Source: Topomyia yanbarensis
Taxonomy: Eukaryota; Arthropoda; Insecta; Diptera; Culicidae
Direction: 5' to 3'
DNA length: 64,000 nucleotides
NCBI RefSeq assembly: GCF_030247195.1
Contig: NC_080671.1
Location: 3,562,501-3,626,500, forward strand
Position numbers and translations under genes: made by a program. A model generated the notes under the pieces. The model was given only the letters and a program-made list of their open reading frames with translations, searched no databases and was not told the origin of the DNA. Positions 58,360 through 64,000 of the stretch are shown piece after piece (the first letter of the stretch is position 1; each line of letters starts with the position of its first letter).

Positions 58360-58519
58360 TATTGAACAGTATTAACATGTGAAATAAGTGCGACTGAAGG
58401 TAGAGGGTGGAGCTGTTTCGTAGAATCCGCTTTTATTATATTGAAGTGAGGAATTAGGATGTATGTTTTAAGCGATAAGACTGGGCTGAGGTTTAATAAA
58501 TCTCTAACTAAATATTATA

Positions 58520-58662
58520 CACTCATGTTTTTTACGCGGTTGTTTTGCGCGGTATTTTTTACGCGGTTTTTCTACGCGGATTTTGAAATTTACGCGGTTT
58601 TCATTTACGCGAATTTTGAAATTTATGCGGCCTGAATCCCCCGCGTAAAAAATACCTGAGTG
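58520..58662. mobile_element. TA-flanked MITE, 143 bp, ACGCGG-rich
   Basis: CACTCATGTTTTTTACGCGG at 58520 is inverse to CCGCGTAAAAAATACCTGAGTG ending at 58662 with small differences, and TA flanks both ends. The motif TTTACGCGG is repeated about six times inside, in both orientations. Confidence 0.8.
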
Positions 58663-59149
58663 TAGTAGTTAAATACAATATTTTTATTATATTCGTATGC
58701 AACATTTAATTCTTTTTATTTTCACTATTTTGTACTATATTCATTTATAAGCATTTTCTGAATAATCTTGAACTGCATTGTTTGGACAGGGAGGGTGCAC
58801 CAGAGCATCATACGAACTGTGTCATGGATTAGAGTACGTGGATCGCCTGTCTCTAGTCAGAAGATAATAATGTCTGCAGTGACTTCCTAATTTCCAAAAT
58901 TATGTAGTTGTTGTTATTATTCCTATCTGTCACGGGACGGCAAGTTTGACACGCTCTTCTCACACAGTCTATCAGGTAGTGCCTTAACGAGTATTGCAAA
59001 TGCCGCTATTCAAACGTCTGGATTTGATTGTTTTAAGGAGATTCTTTGTCCCTGTGGAGTGCGCATAAAAACTTCTGCTTATGGATCCATCCCTTTTTGC
59101 AGCGATAAATTGAAAGTCGTTTGCTAGCAAAATTGAACTTTGCTGTTAA

Positions 59150-59265
59150 CCTTCCGGCAGTCGTGCTAGTGCACTGAGTGCATACTGCTCTGAAAATCTA
59201 GCGAAATCGTGTTAAAGCAGCTGCGGTTGCTCGATTAGTGAGCCATTTGCGAGACTTCCGGAGGG
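59150..59265. mobile_element. TTAA-flanked MITE, 116 bp (piggyBac-type)
   Basis: TTAA at 59146-59149 and 59266-59269 flanks CCTTCCGGCAGTC at the left and GACTTCCGGAGGG at the right, which are inverted with two differences. TTAA duplication plus CCC/GGG tips is the piggyBac pattern. Too short to encode protein. Confidence 0.72.
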
Positions 59266-59425
59266 TTAAAAGCAACTGCAGCCACTGGGGTAGCCCTTGC
59301 ACTGATGGTGGGTTCACTACATCATCATCACATCGCACTGAAAAAATAGAAAAATAGGGTTGTGTACCATAAGATACAGTGAAAAGAATAAAACAAAGTC
59401 AGCGAAGAAAAAATGGGAACACTAC

Positions 59426-62421
59426 TTTGACTGGCCATCTTTGCTCACCGCTTTCAAATTTTTCTTCATCATTGGATAGGTATATCCTTTAAAAAACGGT
59501 GATCCAAAAGTAATTGAAAACAAATTTGTACATCCGAAGTAATTGTAAAAACAGTAATTGAAAGTCAGTACAGACAAAATGAGCTATTCAGTTCAAAGAA
59601 TCGTATCTCGGCCGTTTGTCAACCATTTTTAATTTTCTTTACACCAATGAAATCCTTAGAGCTTCTAGATTTGTAATGTATGCAACGGATGGTATATTTT
59701 CACAAATTACTACACTTTTTTGAGGTATTAGGCCGCATGATGTTCACTTTGAACGTGGCACACTGTTGTTTAAGTTTTTTTAAGCCTTGTTTAGTTTTTC
59801 GGTTTGAAATGTAACATGTTACTCAATATTTCTTCATAGTATATGGATATAATATTATCAAAATATTCGCACAAGCGCGGAGAAATTCAATATTGTATGT
59901 AAGTTACAAAATAATGGTGTGCAGTAGAAAAAGTTCAGTAAATACAAAGAAGTTCAGATTTTTTTTAAATATTCGTCATATAACTTTAAATTTAAAGCGA
60001 TGACCTATGGTTTTTATACACCGATCGGCTGTAATTGATGGCGGCTACAATTTCTAAAAGAACAAATTCCTATATCATCTAAAAAAATAGACAAAAGTAC
60101 GTAGAAGTACAGAAATTTTGTTTAGTTGGCAAATATCGTCGAATTCAAAGAGATGACCTAAACCTTTTTATGTACCAGTCGATTGTAATTGATTTCGGCT
60201 CCAATATCTGAAAGAACAAATTCTTATACGTTCTCACAAAATAGACAAAAATACGTAGAACTACAGAAATTTAATTTAGTTGGCAAATAACTATACTTCT
60301 TTATACACCAATCGATTGTAATTGATTTCGGACAATGGATTGGTATATAAAGAATTTTAATTTGAAGTAACTAAATGAAATTTCGCTGCTTCTAAGTATT
60401 CTTGTCTCGTTTTTCAGAAAATATTAAAAGTTATTCTTTCAGATACCGCAGTCAAAATCAAGTACAATCGCTTGATATATAAAAAGTGTGGCTTTTAATT
60501 CGAAGTTGTTTGCCAAATTAATAAAATTTCCGTACTTCTACGTAGAGTAGTATATTTTTGAGGTAATATAAAAAACTTTTCATTCGGACATTATAGCCGA
60601 AATCAACTACAATCTATCGGTGGGGGGAGGGGGGTTAACTGGACCAATTCGGACCTAGTAAGGGTTTATGAGCTATAGTACTGGAACGTGCCGTCAACCG
60701 ATTCACTAATAAATATTTTTTCTGAAAACCTGATCGATTGCGCACATTTTTTCTAAGGCGATTTTTCCGATGTTTTACCGTATTGTGTATAAACGGTACT
60801 GCGCAAAAGTACATGAAAGGTCCGAATTACCCCAACCCTGTTCCAATTCGGACAACCCATTTTTTATCGATTTTTTGCAATAGAAATTCCTATTTTGACC
60901 TAAGTTATTCCTCTTGGATTTTCACTAAATTTCGCATTGTGAAAGGAAAAGTTCTCTTTGATACATACAACTTTGTAGTAAATATACCATAAAAAGTAAG
61001 AGCTGGGCCAAATTACCTAAAAATAGATTATGAGCTATCACGTCGAAATCTGTCAACCGTTTTGCGAAAACTTGTTTTCTTGAAAGCTCGACCTACTGCG
61101 CACACTTTCCTTTCGAACGGTTTTTCGCGATCGCGTATCAGATCGTATATACGGCAAAAGGTGTGAATTGGACCAACCCATATACGATTAAACGAAAACA
61201 GTTGATAGTCTCGCCCAAAACAAGATATTAAATAAAACATATTATCCAGCGGATTCAAAATCACAATGATGCACTTGATGTAATTAATTGTTGATGCCAA
61301 CAAAAATCTTGTTTTTTGGTTTACACATTTTTCAAAAAAGCACTCCGAAACAACATTCGCTCCTAGCGCACGCACACGGACACTGAGAACCGCAAAATTT
61401 TGTGAGATAGAACAGAGCTACATGACAGCCATGAAAATAATATATACGCTTTTCAAAATATTACCATAGCTGAGAAACAGCTGGGGGTCCTAATTGGTCA
61501 GCGATCCGAATTGGCCCACTTCCCTCTATATAAAGAAGTATAGGTAATCGCTTTGAATTCGAAGTTATTTGCAAACTAAAAGTTTGTACTGCTACGTATT
61601 TTATTCTATCTTTTTAGCAAATATAAAAAAAAACTGTTTTTACAAAAATTGTAGCCGATGTCAATTTCAATAGATTGGTGTATAAAGAGTATAGGTTATC
61701 CCTTTGAGTTCGAAGTTGTTTTGCCAACGAAATGAAATTGTTGCATTTCTACGTATTTTTGTCTATTTTCGGAGAACATATAAGAATTTGTTCTTTCAGA
61801 AATTGTATGTTGAAATCAATTACAATGGATTGGTACATGAAAAGCTATAGGTCAACGCTTTGAATTCGAACTTATTTACCAACCCAATTAAATTTCTGTA
61901 CTTCTACGCATTTTTATCTATTTTTTGAGAAAATATAAAAAATCATCGTTCAGAAATTGTAACCGAAATTCAATTACAATCGATTGGTGTATAAATAAGT
62001 ATAAGTCAATGCTTTGAATTCCAAGTTATTTGCCAATTAAATAAAATTTCTATAGTTCTACGTGCTTTTGCCTATTTTTTGAGAAAATGTCGAGAAAATT
62101 CTACGGCCTAAAACCAACAAAAAGTATAGTAACTTTTGGAAATCTCCTATCTATTGCATACATTACAAATTAAGAAGCTCCACGAATATCATTGGTGTAA
62201 GGAAAACTAAAATTGGTTGACAAACGGCTGAGATACGATTGTTTGAACTGACAAGCTCATTTTGTCTGTACTGACTTTCAATTGCTGTTTTTACATTTAA
62301 TTCGAATATACAAATTTGATTTCCAATATTTTTTTATTATTATTTGTGAAAAATATACCTGTCCAATGCTGAAGAAAAAATTGAAATCGGTGAACAAACA
62401 GCTAAGATATGGCCAGTCAAA
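59426..62421. repeat. 3-kb palindromic element built of ~150-bp satellite-like units
   Basis: The outer arms 59426-59686 and 62154-62421 are inverted copies (TTTGACTGGCCA / TGGCCAGTCAAA, GACAAAATGAGCT / AGCTCATTTTGTC). Inside, units of roughly 130-160 bases recur. Each has GATTGTAATTGATTTCGG, a TTTATACACC phrase and a TACGTAGAA..ACAGAAATTT phrase. They run forward up to about 60336 and inverted from there to about 62070, so the palindrome centre is near 60336. A separate element interrupts it at 60622-61526. No protein or clear target duplication. Confidence 0.75.
60622..61526. mobile_element. MITE-like insertion inside the palindromic element
   Basis: It splits a unit that elsewhere reads ATTGGTGTATAAAGAAG. 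The left end (GAGGGGGGTTAACTGGACC then AATTCGGACC) and the complement of the right end (GAGGGAAGTGGGCCAATTCG) are diverged inverted repeats. Two direct copies of a block of about 160 bases (ATGAGCTAT, GTCAACCG, GCGCACA, GCGATTTTTC) begin near 60668 and 61029. Target duplication not found. Confidence 0.6.
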
Positions 62422-62953
62422 TTGAGCGAATCAAACAAAATATCTAGAGATCATCCGCGAAGGACAATAGTGAAGCCTTCAGCACTAGATGCACATAATT
62501 AAAGTACAGCAGAAACATCAACGGTACCAGGTGCCCTTTGTGGGGTATTCGTTTTCGTTGAAGTAAATGTGGGTATCTGGCAATATCTATCCCTCGATCC
62601 GTGAGGTAGGATCGAAATATCTACAAAAATTATTATTGATTCCAAATATTTGCATTTTAGCGATTGTTATTTCGTGGTTCATTTTATCAGAAGCGGCATT
62701 GGATTGGTCGGTGCAAATAACATCCAATTGTTCGCAACATTTCATACTCACCATTATGTAGAATATTGTAGGATGTTGGACACAGAAGGTTAATCGTCAC
62801 CAAGATATTTGCTGTCAGTGAGCCTTAAGAGCTCGAAAAAACTTGGAGACAGCACTCAATGAAATCATTCTCCGATGGTTATTGATCTCTCGCTTTTATG
62901 GAACCATTAGATGACACCTATACAATGGAACGTTTTACGACAACATTACACTC

Positions 62954-63228
62954 CAGGCCCGTGCGCAGAAAATGCTCATGGGGAGGGTTTTGATTTTTTA
63001 TGTTTCTCATAAAAGAAGGGTTAAACTTTGAAGATTTTTATGCTACCTGTAAGAACGAGTATTGTGTACCAATTGACTCAGCTCAACAGATTGGGTAAAT
63101 GTCTATTATCGAGAAGGAATGGAATTGGTTATTGACAGTGTATGATTGGTTTGAAGTAGTTAATCCTACCGACTAAACTTAAACCTCTTGTATCTTGCCA
63201 TCCTCATCCATCCGGAGCCACCGTTACG
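62954..63228 (+). repeat. Dispersed repeat Z, uninterrupted copy
   Basis: Shares CAGGCCCGTGCGCAGAAAA, CAGATTGGGTAAATG, TTATCGAGAAGGA and GACTAAACTTAAACCTCTTG with 20105-21513, but without the palindromic element, giving the empty-site arrangement. Confidence 0.78.
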
Positions 63229-63457
63229 CCGTAAAAACACTGTTCCTAAAATCGTGAATAAAGTACAATAAATTCTAGAACATTCACGTTTTTACGTTAC
63301 GAAAACAGGACTATGAACGAAAATTATGTGTTTTATAATTAGGTTCAATTTTGTTTCAGTAACGCCCTCCTAATGCTTTTATTAGTGGAAATATTTGTTT
63401 TTGCTTTATGAAATTCAGTCACGGTTTCCTTGTCATTACCAAATCGATTTTCTGTAC

Positions 63458-63870
63458 GTGAACTAGTTCACAACTTTATGATCATTAATCTCAGTCGACT
63501 CATGATGTTATTCATAGATAGTTCGCAAAATCAAAACTTTGTGGATATTTTCTCGAAACTCGGAAGTTTATTCATGAATCCATTCAATCCTCGTAAATTA
63601 ATTCTTGATGTCTAATGTATTAGACATGACTTACCATTCGTGCTCCTGAAATAGTTCACAAAATCATGAAATATTATTCATGTATTCATGAACTCGTTCA
63701 TGATTCCTAGTATAATAGTCACGACTGACAATGCGTACCAGTGAAATAAATTACAAAATTATAAAATGTTATTCGTATCATGAACTGGTTCATTTTATCT
63801 AGTATAATTGTCACAAGTTACCATTCATGCTTGTGAAATAGTTCACAAAGCCATCAAATATTATTCATTT
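63458..63870 (+). repeat. ~94-bp tandem array, diverged
   Basis: Starts of similar units (GTGAA.TAGTTCACAA) lie at 63458, 63646, 63741 and 63833, about 94 bases or a multiple apart. Shared phrases include ATTATTCAT, CATGAACT.GTTCAT and CTAGTATAAT.GTCAC. GAACTAGTTC and TCATGA are self-complementary, so units may fold. Confidence 0.7.
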
Positions 63871-64000
63871 TTTATTATTGAGGTTTTCACCTTACGGTCA
63901 TTCGCTTCTTTGTCGGGTCAGAGAAATCTCTTTAGAAAAATCTCCAACCCTATGTGCGGGGTTGGGAATTGAACTCAGGTGATCTGCGTACATGGCAATC
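63868..64000 (-). mobile_element. tRNA-type SINE end (Feilai-like), 5' part beyond window
   Basis: On the minus strand the sequence reads GAGTTCAATTCCC (63963-63976 region), close to a tRNA-type pol III B box (GGTTCRANNCC). A body with TCTCTGACCCGACAAAGAAG and AATGACCGTAAGGTGAAAAC follows, then a tail of CAATAATAAAAAA. Such a layout (tRNA-like head, unrelated body, triplet-rich tail) is that of mosquito Feilai-type SINEs. The A box would lie at or beyond the window edge. Confidence 0.6.

Noticed and set aside
63458..63870. Regular spacing of ~94 bp considered as a CRISPR-like array
   Set aside because: Units are diverged throughout, have no constant repeat with variable spacers, and the genome is eukaryotic.
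1..64000. Integrated viral sequences (common in mosquito repeat clusters)
   Set aside because: No open frame or remnant showed recognisable viral polymerase, nucleoprotein or glycoprotein features; the only polymerases are LINE reverse transcriptases.

Overview
The window looks like gene-poor, transposon-packed DNA from a mosquito, most likely a culicine such as Aedes. This is inferred from the element mix: CR1-clade LINEs with a PHD-finger ORF1, an R1/Waldo-like LINE sitting in an ACAT microsatellite, many terminal-inverted-repeat elements with hAT-, mariner-, Harbinger-, piggyBac- and Transib-type target duplications, and a tRNA-type SINE end. No database search was possible. I found no convincing host protein gene, rRNA, tRNA or CRISPR array. 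Nearly all short open frames are chance or repeat-encoded.

Left part (1-18.4 kb). A well-preserved CR1 LINE on the minus strand fills 1-3788: ORF1 is complete, and ORF2 is open for 890 codons from its first ATG and runs off the left edge. A poly(A) tract with an 11-bp target duplication lies at 8339-8398. A second CR1 copy (10101-13843), 5'-truncated inside the PHD finger and frameshifted, is inserted in a dispersed repeat (family X) whose empty version is present at 17.9-18.0 kb. A tandem duplication of 2,171 bp (13559-15729 and 15730-17900) copied the end of this LINE and its flank.

Middle (18.4-39.6 kb). A 10-bp minisatellite, a palindromic Transib-like element (20303-21398) nested in another repeat, and a broken LINE ORF1 (25318-26200) split by a 244-bp hAT MITE. 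Then comes an 8-kb cluster (26406-34457) of one mosquito repeat family. One copy hosts a 3.5-kb Waldo-like R1 retrotransposon placed exactly in its (TACA)n stretch, and another hosts a 967-bp hAT MITE with a perfect 8-bp duplication. A 3.5-kb inverted repeat follows (35145-38604).

Right part (39.6-64 kb). Nested TIR elements (39635-42824 containing 39895-42287, the latter with CACAGTG ends and a 5-bp duplication), a long stretch without recognisable genes (42.8-48 kb), and a 779-bp palindromic MITE. A 4.6-kb hAT element (49397-53969) has a perfect 8-bp duplication and carries a second broken LINE ORF1, a hairpin and a TA-flanked MITE. Several short MITEs, a 3-kb palindromic satellite-like element, a roughly 94-bp tandem array and a truncated SINE end the window.

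The genes do not work together as a pathway. They are selfish elements at different stages of decay. The most useful content is the insertion chronology (paralogous empty sites, target duplications) and the recombination-signal-like ends of the palindromic elements.
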